From the NCBI GenBank assembly GCA_963813345.1, contig CAWEYR010000019.1, forward strand, positions 62,001-126,000: a stretch of 64,000 nt of DNA. Direction: 5' to 3'. Positions 41,019 to 51,545 of this stretch are shown here, in pieces (position 1 is the first letter of the stretch; every line of letters begins with the position of its first letter). Below the pieces are notes generated by a model, which saw nothing but the letters and a program-made list of their open reading frames with translations, made no database searches and was not told the origin of the DNA. This DNA comes from CAWDDA01 sp963813345. Lineage in GTDB: Bacteria; Acidobacteriota; Blastocatellia; RBC074. The translations under genes and the position numbers were made by a program.

Positions 41019-43542
41019 ATGAAGTCGCCTCACAACAAGCGAAATTATCTTAATCAGATTCTGATAGCGGCGATGATTGCCGCCTTGATATTCCCCTCAT
41101 GGTTGCTGGGCTAGCTGGTCACGGCCAGCTCACCTGTAGACAGTGAAATCATTTCATCGTTTGAAATTCTAAAGAAGCACGTTCGCGGACTCCCATTGGA
41201 GGGCAAGCTCGACGAAGCGCAGGCCGCATTCTCCAAGAGTGATTCCTGCACTGGAGCCAGGACGCTTCTCAACGCACTCAACGAGACTCGTCCGATCGCA
41301 GAGGATTTGCACAACCGGATCTGGACACTGCGACAGGATATCCTGAGCAGCACGCCCGACGGCAAAGGATGCGAAGACAGCCCGCGAACTAATCGGGCTC
41401 CCGAGGTTCAGATCTTCGAATCAGACGAGCAACATCTGCGCGGACGGGTCTCTTTTGGTGAACCGCGGATGACTAGCGTCAAGGTTGAGAGCGAGCTTTA
41501 CACAGAGATCGATATCCCAGGCGTTGATATCAAGGTCGGCCAGCCAGGAGTGCCTGGCGTGCCTGTCCTCCACAAGCTTGTCGCTGTGCCACAAGGCGCA
41601 ACGGCGGTGCTGATCGCGAAAGCGGACGAAGGTCAGACGCAAACGTTCAGAATGAACCTTTACCCGATTCAGCCGGAGGCGTTGGATCGCGCGAGCGACA
41701 AGTCCGAAGCCGATCGCCTCAAGGAACCGCCCTTCACAAAAAACAAGGAAATCTATGCGCGCGACGAGGCCTACCCGGCGCGTATCGGCACCGCGAATCA
41801 CCTCGGCCGGGCTCGCGACTTGCAACTTGCTCAGCTTTCAATCGCGGCGGGCCAGTACAATCCGGTTACGAAGTCGCTGACCCTGTTCTCATCTGTTGAC
41901 TTCGAAGTTCGCTTCGAAGGAGGCAAGGGTGAGTTCATAAACGGCACAGCGATGGGTGTATTCGAGCCGCTCACAAGTCAGTTCATCGGTCTGGTGCTCA
42001 ACGGCGAAATGGTTGCGAGGCGCGTTGGCGATCGTTTGCCTTCGCTAATCAAATGCGGCGAGGAATTTCTGATCCTGACTCATCCCGATTTCCGCCTGGC
42101 ATCGGACCGGCTGGCCGAATGGAAGAACGAAAAAGGCATTATTACCTCAGTGGTCAATGTCAACGACGGCGACGGTTCGGGACCTGACACTAAGGAAGAG
42201 ATCGATGCATTCATCCAGGGGCGTTTCAACCGCTGCGGTCTTCGACCATCCTACCTGCTGCTTATGGGTGACGCGGAATTCATCCCGACGTTCTACGTGA
42301 GCACATCTGGCAGCGCGACGACGGGCTCTGACTACAAATACGCGCTCCTCGACGGTGATGATGCCGATCTCATGCCGGACTTCGCCTCGGGCGAATTCCA
42401 GTCGACACGCTGTTCAGGCAAATACTGTTGTTCGCAAGATCGTCGAGTACGAATCGAATCCTCCGCATGTGATGTCGTTTTACCAGAATGTGGGAATTGC
42501 TTCTCAATTCCAGTGCTGCCGGACGACTGGCCAGGAAGGAAGGGACCAGCGAAGTTTTATCGAGACCTCGGAGTTTGCACGGGATGCCCTGCTCATCCAG
42601 GGATACAGTGTCGACCGCATATACACTAAGACGACCGCATCCAACTACGATGGCGATCCCGTTCCACGCCGCTACTACAACGGTACGCTGCTCCCGTCGG
42701 AGTTGCGAGAGGCCAATGGATTCACGTGGGACGGCGACACCGACCAGATCATTGATGCATTCAACGCCGGCCGATTTCTCTTCCTGCACCGCGATCATGG
42801 TTCAAAGGATGGTTGGAGTCATCCTTCGTTCAACATCATCAATGTCGTCGCTGACCTGGCCAATGGGGATCTCCTGCCGGTGGTCTTCAGTGTCAACTGC
42901 GCGAGCGGTCTGTTTGACAATGAGACCGCGAATGGTGATTACGGCACAGAGCCGGAGAATCTCTACTTTTCAGAGTTGCTGCTGAGAAAGTCAGATGGAG
43001 GCGCGGTCGGGGTGATCGGCGACACACGCGACAGCCCAACCTGGGCAAACAGCGCTCTGACGCGCGGATTCTTCGATGCCGTGTGGCCCGAGACTCTTCC
43101 CGATTTTGGAAACCAGAAATCACTCCGCCGTCTTGGCGACATTCTGAATCACGGGAAGTTCTACCTGGCAACCCAGGTTGGCGTCGAGGGCACGACCGAA
43201 GCTCCGACTCTGGGTAATCTCCAAAGCGAACTCTTCCTGTGGCACGTCATCGGGGACCCAACGCTCGAGATGTGGACCAAACGGCCGTACCGTCTCCCCT
43301 GGGAATACGAGGTATTCATCGATCTAAAGTGGTTGAAGGTCAAGTATGCGATGAAAGGTGCAACGATCACCGCTTACCAAAAGACCAAAAGAGGAATCAA
43401 CGTGGTGGGGCGCGCTGAGGTGACCAATGGCGAGGCTACTATCCCGTTGATTCGTCAGCCGATCCCCGGAGAGCCAATTCAACTCTCTGCAAGCTTCGCA
43501 AACGCAGTCAGTATCAACCTGACTGATGTGAAGCGACCGTAG
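41019..43542 (+). CDS. Gingipain-type (C25) cysteine peptidase (in-frame stop and two frameshifts)
   Basis: ATG 41019 opens a signal-like N-terminus (ILIAAMIAALIFPSWLLG) that meets an in-frame TAG at 41112-41114. The same frame then continues as LVTASSPVDSEIISSFEILK through the C25 propeptide region (about 41150-42050) and the catalytic domain start (EEFLILTHPDFRLASDRLAE, YLLLMGDAEFIPT). Two single-base deletions near 42390 and 42410 move to the frame that carries the catalytic His (FLFLHRDHGSKDGW) and Cys (VFSVNCASGLFDNE). A C-terminal Ig-like domain with LKVKYAMKGATITAYQ ends it. It is a secreted arginine/lysine-type peptidase or caspase-like protease; specificity is not readable. Confidence 0.8.
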
Positions 43543-43550
43543 CGGGGATT

Positions 43551-43661
43551 TGGAGCGGCGGCTTCGGCCGTCGCACAAGCTGAACCGCTCGAACTCAATC
43601 CGATACGGTTTGAGATTCAAGCTTTTAGCTTAGCCGCCGTCGCTCGAAGGCGACGGCGGAA
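43551..43661 (+). repeat. Hairpin repeat with GGCGGCTTCGGCCGTCGC arms
   Basis: GGAGCGGCGGCTTCGGCCGT on the left and GCCGCCGTCGCTCGAAGGCG on the right, with an internal GAACTCAATCCGATACGGTT/TTGAGATTC partial pairing and a decayed CAAGCTTTTAGCTT core. The stop of the minus-strand FAD subunit gene (43625) lies in it, so the last residues of that protein (ERRRLS) are repeat-encoded. Confidence 0.7.
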
Positions 43662-44515
43662 TGCCGATTAAGCTCACTGAGCATTCTCGCGAGCAGATTG
43701 CGCGCGACACGCATTCGGTACAGGGCGGTTGATCGGATATCGTCAATTGGCGCAATCTCACTCTCAAGTTCCTTTTCAATAGCCGCGGTAAGCCCTGAAC
43801 CTGGCTGCATTCCCTCGATCGCACGTTCAAGTCTGCGTGCGCGCCTGACCACTGGCGTGACGCTGCCAAAACTCAATGCAGCGCTACTCACAACTCCATC
43901 GCGCAACGAAACACGAGATGCCATCATGACCTTTGAAATCGCCTGAGCTCGGCGCGTGCCAACCTTATAGAAAACGCTTCGCTCGCCATCTTTAAGTTTT
44001 ACCAGGCTGATGGCCGTTACTATCTCGTCGTGCTCCAGTACGGTTTGTCTGTATCCTGTGTAGAAGTCATCGTAGGCTATCGTGCGAGTACTGCTAGAGG
44101 AGCGGACTTCGATCTCGGCATCAAATGCGGCCAGGACCGGCAACGTGTCGCCCGCAGGTGAGCCGTTGACGAGGTTTCCACCAAGTGTTCCGCGGTTTTG
44201 AATTTGCACTGCACCAATAGTTCGCGCCGCCGCCACCAGGGCAGGTACAAATTCATTGACGATTGGGGACGCAATGATTGCGGAGTACGATGTCAGCGCA
44301 CCAATACGAATCCTTTCGCCCTGCTCCGAAATGCCTCGCAGCTCGTTGATCCGCCAGATGTCAAGAAACTCGTTCGCATGAAAAGTACGCGCATTCAAAA
44401 GCACCATCAGATCGGTGCCGCCCGCGATGATCTTCAGATCGCGGCGGCGCTCAGAGAGAATCGCAAGCGCCTCATCGAGGTGTCGAGGTGATTGAACCAG
44501 CGTTTTCGATTGCAT
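43625..44515 (-). CDS. Molybdenum hydroxylase FAD-binding (medium) subunit
   Basis: 296 residues. FAD-binding motifs of the CO dehydrogenase/xanthine dehydrogenase medium subunit: LKIIAGGTDLMVLLNA, IQNRGTLGGNLVNGSPAGDT. The C-terminal CO_deh_flav_C domain (about 180-285) includes KVGTRRAQAISKVMMASRVS. It passes electrons from the iron-sulfur subunit to NAD or another acceptor. It overlaps the iron-sulfur gene by 44 bases. The large subunit is 11.7 kb away on the same strand. Confidence 0.93.
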   Translation of the reverse strand: MQSKTLVQSPRHLDEALAILSERRRDLKIIAGGTDLMVLLNARTFHANEFLDIWRINELRGISEQGERIRIGALTSYSAIIASPIVNEFVPALVAAARTIGAVQIQNRGTLGGNLVNGSPAGDTLPVLAAFDAEIEVRSSSSTRTIAYDDFYTGYRQTVLEHDEIVTAISLVKLKDGERSVFYKVGTRRAQAISKVMMASRVSLRDGVVSSAALSFGSVTPVVRRARRLERAIEGMQPGSGLTAAIEKELESEIAPIDDIRSTALYRMRVARNLLARMLSELNRHSAVAFERRRLS

Positions 44516-44943
44516 CTATTATCTTGATGTAGCCGGTGCAGCGGCAGAGATTGCCTGCAATTGCAACACGGATTTCGTCGCGTGTCGGTTTGGGATTGGA
44601 ATCGAGGAGCACCTTTGCGGCGATGAAGCATTCCCGGAGTGCAGATACCGCACTGCGCCGCACCGTGCTCGAGGAATGATTGCTGCAAAGGAGAAAGCTG
44701 CTCGCCCTGGGCGAGACCTTCAACGGTCACAATGGTCGAGCCCGTCACCTGGCAGACAGGTATGAGACACGAATTCACCACTTCACCGTCGACAATTACA
44801 GAACAAGCTCCGCATTCGCCTTCGCCGCAGCCTTCCTTTGTTCCGGTCAACTTGAGATCTTCGCGGAGAACATCGAGCAGTCTTTTCATCGGCTGAGACT
44901 GGACTTCGAACAGAGAACCGTTGACGATAAGCGAGAAGTTCAT
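44472..44943 (-). CDS. Molybdenum hydroxylase [2Fe-2S] (small) subunit (frameshifted)
   Basis: From ATG 44943: plant-type ferredoxin domain with TKEGCGEGECGACSVIVDG (CxxxxCxxC) and the second domain GAAQCGICTPGM. The frame then breaks at GGAATGCTTCATCGCC: one extra base at 44625-44627. It resumes as IAAKVLLDSNPKPTRDEIRV and AGNLCRCTGYIKIIDAIENA, with the CRC cluster ligands. After correction the protein is about 157 residues, normal for the family. It shuttles electrons from the molybdenum centre to FAD. Confidence 0.9.
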
Positions 44944-44997
44944 TAGTTTGCGACTCAGATTAACTCTCCTATTACCATTCGAAAAGAGGATGATCGT

Positions 44998-46668
44998 ATG
45001 AATCCGCGCCGACGAGAATTTCTGTGCCTTGCTGCCGGAGGAGGAGCTGCGTGGCTCGCTCGCCGGAATGCGACTGCTCGAACTGCGGCCAGATCCGCTA
45101 CCGACTCTCGCATCGAGGTTCTCTTGAGTGAACCGATCGGAACGATCGCTCCTGAGATTTACGGTCATTTCGTCGAGCACCTCGGCGGAGTTGTCTATGA
45201 TGGCATCTGGGTGGGTGAGGGATCGAAGATTGCGAATGTCTCCGGAATGCGTAAGGAGCTTGTAGACCACCTTCGCAAAATCAAAAGTTCGGTGATTCGC
45301 TGGCCAGGTGGCTGCTTTGCAGATCAATATGACTGGCGCGATGGAATTGGTCCACGCGAGAAGCGGCCGAAGCGAACTAATTTCTGGGTGGCAGCGCCTG
45401 AATGGCCGGCAACGGCAGGCGATGGGCCACAGCGATACGATACAAATCATTTCGGAACCATAGAATTCGCCAGATTCTGCAAGCTCACAGGTTCGCAGCC
45501 GTACTTTGCCGCGAACGTGCGCACGCTGCGTCCGCACGACTTCTGGCAGTGGGTGGAATACTGCAACTCGCCTGCAGGGACGACTTCGCTGGCTGACGAT
45601 CGCGCGCGCGGCGGTGAGCGCGATCCGCTCGGAGTGCGTTACTGGGGCGTCGGCAATGAATCGTGGGGATGTGGGGGCAATTTCACTCCCGAGGAGTACG
45701 CGACCGAATTCCGCCGCTACACGGCCTGGGTTCCCGGATACAAAGGTCAGGAAAGATTGCGCATGGTTGGTTCGGGTCCTAACGGGAATGATCTCAGTTG
45801 GACACGAAAATTCTTTGAGCGCGCGGGCTCGAGCGGGATCAATAGCATGTGGGGATGGGCGTTGCACCATTACTCGTGGAACGTAAGCAGCGGCGCGACG
45901 ACGGACTGGTTTCGGGGCAAAGGGGATGCGCTCAAATTTGAAGCGGAGCAGTACTACGAGCTTCTGAACGAAGCTGCCCGCGTAGAAACACTGATCACCG
46001 GACACTGGGGTGTTATGGGAGAGTATGACCGGCAACACAGGGTCAAGATCGCGGTCGATGAGTGGGGTGCATGGCACAAGCCGGGCACGGAACCCTTTCC
46101 GGATGCGCTGCTTGGCCAGCAGAACACGATGCGTGATGCAGTGCTTGCAGGCCTCAGTCTCGATGTCTTCAATCGGCATGCAGACAAGGTAGCGATGGCC
46201 AACATCGCGCAGCTCGTCAACTGTCTTCAGTCGCTTTTCCTTGCGCACGAAGACAAGTTCTGTTTGACCCCGACCTATCACGTATTCGCGATGTATGCAG
46301 CGCACCAGGGCGCACAGGCGGTGCGCACTGTTTTCTCTGCGCCGCAGGTGAACTACACGCGTAGTGGCAAACCCGCAGTTCTTTCCGGACTAAACGGATC
46401 AGCATCGGTGAACGCGAAACAGCTTACGCTGACAATTACCAACTCGCATTTGAGCGAAACGCGCGAAGCGGAAATCGCTATCAGGGGAGCATCGATAGCA
46501 TCGCTTAAGGCGGTAGTTCTGGCGGCGCCCGATGTTCACAATTGCAATACATTTGAGAACCCGCGAGCTGTCGAGCCCAGAGAAGAGGCGCTCAAAGGCA
46601 ATGGCAGCACGATAGTTCATCGCTTCCCACCGGCTTCGGTGACGAAGCTTGATGTGGTGTTGGTTTAG
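44998..46668 (+). CDS. GH51 alpha-L-arabinofuranosidase (secreted)
   Basis: 556 residues. The N-terminus MNPRRREFLCLAAGGGAAWL suggests a twin-arginine-like signal (RRREF). Catalytic barrel: IAPEIYGHFVEHLGGVVYDG, VIRWPGGCFADQYDWRDGIG, acid/base Glu in YWGVGNESWGCGG and nucleophile Glu in KIAVDEWGAWH. A C-terminal beta domain covers about 430-556. It releases L-arabinose from arabinan or arabinoxylan side chains outside the cytoplasm. It leads the plus-strand sugar cluster, which then supplies ABC uptake and sugar-1-phosphate enzymes. Confidence 0.94.
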   Translation: MNPRRREFLCLAAGGGAAWLARRNATARTAARSATDSRIEVLLSEPIGTIAPEIYGHFVEHLGGVVYDGIWVGEGSKIANVSGMRKELVDHLRKIKSSVIRWPGGCFADQYDWRDGIGPREKRPKRTNFWVAAPEWPATAGDGPQRYDTNHFGTIEFARFCKLTGSQPYFAANVRTLRPHDFWQWVEYCNSPAGTTSLADDRARGGERDPLGVRYWGVGNESWGCGGNFTPEEYATEFRRYTAWVPGYKGQERLRMVGSGPNGNDLSWTRKFFERAGSSGINSMWGWALHHYSWNVSSGATTDWFRGKGDALKFEAEQYYELLNEAARVETLITGHWGVMGEYDRQHRVKIAVDEWGAWHKPGTEPFPDALLGQQNTMRDAVLAGLSLDVFNRHADKVAMANIAQLVNCLQSLFLAHEDKFCLTPTYHVFAMYAAHQGAQAVRTVFSAPQVNYTRSGKPAVLSGLNGSASVNAKQLTLTITNSHLSETREAEIAIRGASIASLKAVVLAAPDVHNCNTFENPRAVEPREEALKGNGSTIVHRFPPASVTKLDVVLV

Positions 46669-46722
46669 TATGGAGTTCAAGCTTCAGCTTGCTCTCGCAA
46701 GCAACTGAAGCTTGAACTCCAG
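46668..46722 (+). repeat. Short hairpin repeat, AAGCTTCAGCTTG variant
   Basis: GTATGGAGTTCAAGCTTCAG (then CTTGCT) pairs with CAACTGAAGCTTGAACTCCA. It is a compact copy with a loop of about 8 bases between the GH51 gene and the sugar-binding protein gene. Confidence 0.88.
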
Positions 46723-46738
46723 ACGAGGTCATCGGTAA

Positions 46739-47706
46739 ATGAAGAAAACGATTTGCTTGTTATCCATGATTATTCTTTCGGTCTTGCGGCCGGGTGTCAG
46801 GGCAGCTCCGATAGTGGTGCCGGCAAGCGTCACAGAGTCGCATTTGTCACGAACAATGCTTCGGACTTCTGGACGATTGCACGCAGGGGCACTGAGAAGG
46901 CGGCCGCAGAAATTCCTGGTGTCGAAGTCGAGTTCCGTATCAATTCCGATGGCACGGCGGCTGAACAGCAGCGTGTAGTGGATGACCTGCTGGCAAAAGG
47001 CGTTGAGGGCATCGCCATCAGTCCGGTCGATCCGGCAAATCAGACTCCGATGATCAACAACGCCGCATCGAAGGCGCTGGTTGTGACTCAGGACAGCGAT
47101 GCAGTCTCGAGCAATCGTGCCTGTTATATCGGAACAGACAATGTGGCCGCGGGCAGACAGGCCGGTGAGATGATCAAGGAGGCGCTTCCGCAGGGCGGCA
47201 GCATCATGATTTTTGTGGGCACGCTCGATGCAGCCAACGCGCAGCAGCGATATTCCGGGCTCAAAGAGGTTCTGAACGGAACCAATATCAAGATTCTGGA
47301 TGTGCGTACCGACAACACGGACCGCGTGCGCGCAAAGTCGAACGCTGCGGATACGCTGGTCAATCATGGAGACGTCGCAGCTCTCGTAGGGCTTTGGTCC
47401 TACAATGGTCCGGCAATTCTCGGCGCTATACGAGATGCCGGAAAGCTCGGCAAAGTGAAGATCATTGCGTTCGATGAAGAGGACGAGACACTCGCAGGCA
47501 TCAAGGCGGGCGAGATATATGCGACTGTAGTGCAGCAACCCTACGAATTCGGCTATCGCTCGATCGAGCTCATGTCCAAGGTGCTTGCGGGTGATCGATC
47601 AGTGATTCCACCATCAAAGCAGATCTTCGTGCCGACAATTGCGATCAAGAAGGATGGCATCGACGCGTTCATTGTAAAGATCAATCAACTGCGTGGTCGT
47701 TCGTAA
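46739..47706 (+). CDS. Sugar ABC transporter substrate-binding lipoprotein (frameshifted in signal peptide)
   Basis: ATG 46739 begins MKKTICLLSMIILSVL. One base is missing after TTG near 46786; restoring it gives LAAGC, a lipobox, and joins the long frame QGSSDSGAGKRHRVAFVTNN. The mature protein is a type I periplasmic-binding fold (about 300 residues): GVEGIAISPVDPANQTPMIN, YIGTDNVAAGRQAGEMIKEA, ALVGLWSYNGPAILGAIRDA and KIIAFDEEDETLAGIKAGEI. It is of the RbsB/AraF/XylF type. The next genes are its ATPase and permease. Its place after a GH51 enzyme favours arabinose or galactose as ligand. Confidence 0.9.
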
Positions 47707-47711
47707 GCATG

Positions 47712-47879
47712 CCTGGGAGCGCCAGGCGCCTGGGAGCGCCGGTCTCCAGACCGGCTACGAGCCGCGAAGCGTGCGAGTCTTCATCACAAGGACTCTCCAC
47801 GACTCGCACGCTTCGCGGCTCGTGGCCGGTCTGGAGACCGGCGCTCCCAGGGGCGCGTGCAAGCTAAAGCTTGAACTCT
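47712..47879 (+). repeat. Compound hairpin repeat (GGAGCGCC family plus half of the AAGCTTTAGCTTG family)
   Basis: CCTGGGAGCGCCGGTCTCCA and ACGAGCCGCGAAGCGTGCGA on the left pair with TCGCACGCTTCGCGGCTCGT and GGTCTGGAGACCGGCGCTCC on the right. It is followed by a solitary CAAGCTAAAGCTTGAACTCT. It fills the gap between the binding protein and the ATPase gene. Confidence 0.88.
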
Positions 47880-47885
47880 AAACAG

Positions 47886-49414
47886 ATGTCGCCACTGCTT
47901 GAAATGCGGGGCATCGGTAAGCGATTCCCGGGAGTGATTGCTCTCGAGGGCGTAAACCTCGAAGTCCATCCGGGTGAGATAGTCGCTCTCATCGGAGAGA
48001 ACGGCGCGGGCAAATCGACTCTCATGAAGATTCTCGGTGGAGTCGAGCGGCGCGATGCGGGCGACGTGCTTCTCGACGGAAAGCCTGTCGAGATCAGTTC
48101 ACCTCGCGAAGCCAGCCTTCAGGGAATCGAATTCATCCATCAGGAACTGAGTGTCCTCGACAATCTTGATGTCGCCGCGAACATCTTTTTGAGAAGGGAG
48201 CCGACGCGCGGAAGCTGGTTGCGGCTGATTGATCGCGGGCGCATTTACGCCGACGCCGATGAGCAGCTGCGAAAAGTGGGTCTCGATCTTTCGAGCCGGA
48301 CGATGACAAGCCGTCTCTCGATTGCGCAACGGCAACTTGTGGAGATTGCACGAGCGCTTTCTGCGGGCGCCCGAATCATTATCATGGATGAGCCGACTTC
48401 GAGCCTCACGCTCACTGAAACGCGTCGGCTCCTCGAGCTCATTCGCGATCTCAAGACGCACGGCGTTGCGGTGATATACATTTCGCACCGTCTTGATGAG
48501 GTCCAGCAGATTGCCGATCGCGTCGTGGGGCTGCGCGATGGACGCAATGCCGGAATGCTCACTCGCGCTGAGATCGAAAAGAACGGCCACGACCTCATGG
48601 TCAGACTCATGGTTGGCCGCGACCTCAAGGATTTCTACGTCCACCGGGAAAATGGTGAAAAGGTCAGCGATCAAAACGAGTAGCGACGACAATTCGTTGA
48701 CGGTTCGCAATCTGAGGACGCTCCGATTCCCGAAACACACGATCAACTTTGAAGCGCGCGGCGGAGAGGTCCTCGGGTTCGCAGGGCTCGTTGGTTCCGG
48801 CCGTTCTGAGCTGGCGCGTGCGGTCTTTGGCGTGGATGCCGGTAATCAGCTCCGATTTCGAGCTTGGTGGCAGACAGCTAAAGCTCGCTTCTCCTCGGGA
48901 GGCAATTTCGAGCGGTATCTATCTCATACCTGAGGACCGAAGACGCGAAGGTTTGATAGTCGAATTCAATATTCGTGAGAACATTACATTGCCGGAACTG
49001 AAGAGGTACGCGCGCGGATCGCTGGTTCAAACTGCAAAAGAGACGCAGACGGCCGAGCAGATGTGCAATGCGATTCGAATCAAGACGCCATCACCCGAGA
49101 TGAGGGCCGCCAACCTGAGCGGCGGGAATCAACAGAAAGTCGTCCTCGCGAAATGGCTCGCGCTCTCTCCGCGGGTAATCATCTTTGACGAGCCGACGCG
49201 AGGAATCGATGTCGGTGCAAAGTCGGAGATCTACTCGCTGATACGCGACCTTGCGGATCGCGGTGTCGCGATCATTGCGATCAGCAGCGACATGGAAGAG
49301 GTTCTCGGGATCAGCGACCGAATCGCCGTGATGCACGAGGGCCGCCTCCGAGGAATCCTGAAACGCCCTGAATTCAGTGAAGAAGCAGTCATGAGGTTGG
49401 CTACGGGAGCATAG
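47886..49414 (+). CDS. Sugar ABC transporter ATP-binding protein, double-domain (two frameshifts)
   Basis: From ATG 47886. First nucleotide-binding domain: ALIGENGAGKSTLMKILGG, signature SIAQRQLVEIARAL, Walker B IIIMDEPTSSL. Second domain: degenerate Walker A LVGSGRSELARAV, intact signature LSGGNQQKVVLAKW and VIIFDEPTRGIDVGAKSEIY. One extra base near 48674 (CAAAACG) stops the first frame at 48683 and one extra A near 48842 shifts it again; all segments read on in order (SLTVRNLRTLRFPKHTINFE, then DFELGGRQLKLASPREAISS). The duplicated layout is that of RbsA/AraG/XylG. It energises uptake through the permease downstream. Confidence 0.9.
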
Positions 49415-49484
49415 GTATGGAGTTCAAGCGGCAGCTTGCGTAGCGGTGCTATGCAGAGCAAGCTCGCAGCTTGAACTCCATACC
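49414..49484 (+). repeat. Hairpin repeat, diverged AAGC(N)GCAGCTTG copy
   Basis: GGTATGGAGTTCAAGCGGCA on the left and CTTGAACTCCATACC on the right; the inner stem CAGCTTGC/GCAAGCTC is mismatched. It lies between the ATPase and permease genes. Confidence 0.85.
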
Positions 49485-49493
49485 CGGAGAAGT

Positions 49494-50471
49494 ATGAAAA
49501 AAGAGCTCGGAATTCTGATACTTCTGGTTGTTCTTTGCGTCATTGTCGCAATCATCAACCCCAGGTTCCTGGTTCCTGAGAATCTTCAGAACATGGGGCG
49601 GTTGATTGGCGCGTTTGGCATCTTCAGCCTTGGCCTCGGAATGGTGATCATTACGGGCGGTATAGAACTCTCGGTGGGTTCGATCATGGCACTCCTCGGA
49701 GTTCTTCTCTCGATGATGCTCACCGAGTGGCACTGGCCGGCGACAGTCGCAGTCATTGCGTGCATAGCATTGGGGATGGCTCTTGGCGTAGCGCACGGAA
49801 CCCTGATCACTCGTATGAAGCTGCAGCCATTCATCGTCACCTTGTGCGGCCTTCTTTTTTATCGTGGTATTGCGAGATTCATAACAAATGACGAGACCAA
49901 GGGTTTTGGCAGCAGCGTGTTTGAAAGGCTGCGTTGGCTGGCGAGCGGCAATCTTTTCGGTATTCCAATGCCGTTTGTACTCCTCATGATCATTGCAGCT
50001 GTGATGTGGGTCTTTCTTCACCGGTCGGTTTATGGGCGGTATTTGCTGGCAACCGGACGCAACGAAGAGGCGGCACGTTTCGCGGGGATCAACACGAAGC
50101 GAGTGATAACGCTGGCGTATGTCTTATCGGGTCTTTTGACCGCCGTGTCAGGTGTGATCATCGCGTTTTACACAAACTCTGTTTCGCCGGCGAATCACGG
50201 CAACTTCTACGAGCTTTATGGCATTGCGGCGGCCGTGCTTGGAGGTTGCAGTCTGCGAGGTGGCGAGGGTTCGGTAATCGGAATCCTGATCGGTACTGCA
50301 CTCCTGCAGGTGTTACAGAATCTTGTGAATCTGCTCGGTATTCCAAGCTCGCTCAATTTCGCCGTAATGGGGGCGGTAATACTTATCGGTGTAATTGCAG
50401 ATCAGGTATTCACTGAACGCCGCAATCGACGGCAAATCGAAGTCATGCGCGAGGCGGCGACGACAACTTGA
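49494..50471 (+). CDS. Sugar ABC transporter permease (RbsC/AraH family)
   Basis: About 325 residues from ATG 49494 preceded by CGGAGAAG. Eight to ten hydrophobic helices; family signatures GMVIITGGIELSVGSIMALL, LGVAHGTLITRMKLQPFIVT and GRYLLATGRNEEAARFAGIN (the EAA-type cytoplasmic loop), and LYGIAAAVLGGCSLRGGEGS. It imports a monosaccharide with the binding protein and ATPase just upstream. Its end overlaps the next gene by four bases, tying transport to the sugar-phosphate enzymes. Confidence 0.94.
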   Translation: MKKELGILILLVVLCVIVAIINPRFLVPENLQNMGRLIGAFGIFSLGLGMVIITGGIELSVGSIMALLGVLLSMMLTEWHWPATVAVIACIALGMALGVAHGTLITRMKLQPFIVTLCGLLFYRGIARFITNDETKGFGSSVFERLRWLASGNLFGIPMPFVLLMIIAAVMWVFLHRSVYGRYLLATGRNEEAARFAGINTKRVITLAYVLSGLLTAVSGVIIAFYTNSVSPANHGNFYELYGIAAAVLGGCSLRGGEGSVIGILIGTALLQVLQNLVNLLGIPSSLNFAVMGAVILIGVIADQVFTERRNRRQIEVMREAATTT

Positions 50472-51530
50472 CCGAAGGCCGGAATCACAAGAGCGGAGTC
50501 TGGGAAGAGCGCTGGCATCCTCTGCGTGAAGAGTGGGTGATTGTGGCTGCTCACCGTCAGGACAGGCCATGGAGCGGCGACACTATCGCAAGGTCTGACG
50601 GGAAGATTGAATCATACGTCGACGACTGTTACCTGTGCCCGCGAAATCCGCGCGTGAGTGGAGCGATCAACCCTGATTATCAGGGTGTCTTCGTTTTTGA
50701 CAACGATCATCCATGCGTTGGAGAGAAAGCGCCTGCCGGTATTGACGCTGCTCCCGGAATCTACAGGAACCGGCCTGCAGCGGGAGTTGCCCGTGTCGTA
50801 TGTTATACGCCGCGACACGACATGACGCTCGCAGAGCTTGAAGTGAGCGAAGTCGAGAACCTGCTCGGAGCGTGGCAGTCGCAGTACGTCGAGCTCGGGG
50901 GTCGAAGCGACGTTTCACACGTTCTGATCTTTGAGAACAAGGGCGAAGTCGTTGGTGTTTCGAATCCTCATCCGCACTGTCAGATTTATGCAACTAACTT
51001 CGTCTTCAAGACGATTGAAACGGAAGCGGCGGCGGCTCACCGGTATATGCATGAGACGGGCCGCGTTCTTTTCGCCGACATTATCGAGAGTGAGCTTCGT
51101 GACCCGCAAAGGATCATCAGTGAGAATGCCGAAGCAATTGCATTTATTCCTTACTTCGCTCGTTATGCCTATGAAGTTTTTGTCGCACCCCGGCGTCCCA
51201 GTGCAGAGCATAGCCGGTATGACGGATGCCGAGATCACGGGTTTCGCTCGCGTGCTCAAGGACGTGCTCGTGCGATTGGACAATCTATGGCACATGTCAT
51301 TCCCGTATGTGATGGCGCTGCATCAGGCTCCTACTGATGGCGGCGATTATCGGGGCTTTCATTTCCACGTCGAGTTTCACCCGCCACTCAGAAAACCAAA
51401 CCTTCTGAAATACCTCGCAGGCCCCGAGATCGGCGGCGGCAATTTCCTGAGCGATACATCGCCGGAAGCAAAAGCGGGCGAGTTGCGTTCGCAATCACCG
51501 ATTCATTACAAGCTTGAGACAGATCGATGA
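50468..51530 (+). CDS. galT: GalT-like hexose/pentose-1-phosphate uridylyltransferase (frameshifted)
   Basis: From TTG 50468, overlapping the permease. N-terminal half: WHPLREEWVIVAAHRQDRPW, two zinc cysteines in YLCPRNPR, and the active-site NPHPHCQIYATN (HPH nucleophile His). One extra base near 51200 (CGTCCCAGTG) breaks the frame. It resumes as VQSIAGMTDAEITGFARVLK with FHFHVEFHPPLRKPNLLKYL (HxH) and AGPEIGGGNF. Corrected length about 353, normal for GalT. It exchanges UMP between UDP-glucose and a sugar-1-phosphate. The neighbouring kinase resembles L-arabinokinase, so arabinose-1-phosphate is a possible substrate besides galactose-1-phosphate. Confidence 0.88.
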
Positions 51531-51545
51531 TGATCAAAGATCGAG

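Noticed and set aside
44434..46305. Long minus-strand open frame (over 600 codons) opposite the GH51 gene
   Set aside because: Its first two thirds lie antisense to a GH51 gene with intact catalytic motifs and have no recognisable domain; only the final part coincides with the real 2Fe-2S subunit, which starts at its own ATG 44943.
49449..50021. Minus-strand open frame antisense to the permease
   Set aside because: Composition (His/Asn-rich) is what antisense membrane-gene DNA gives; permease motifs are on the plus strand.
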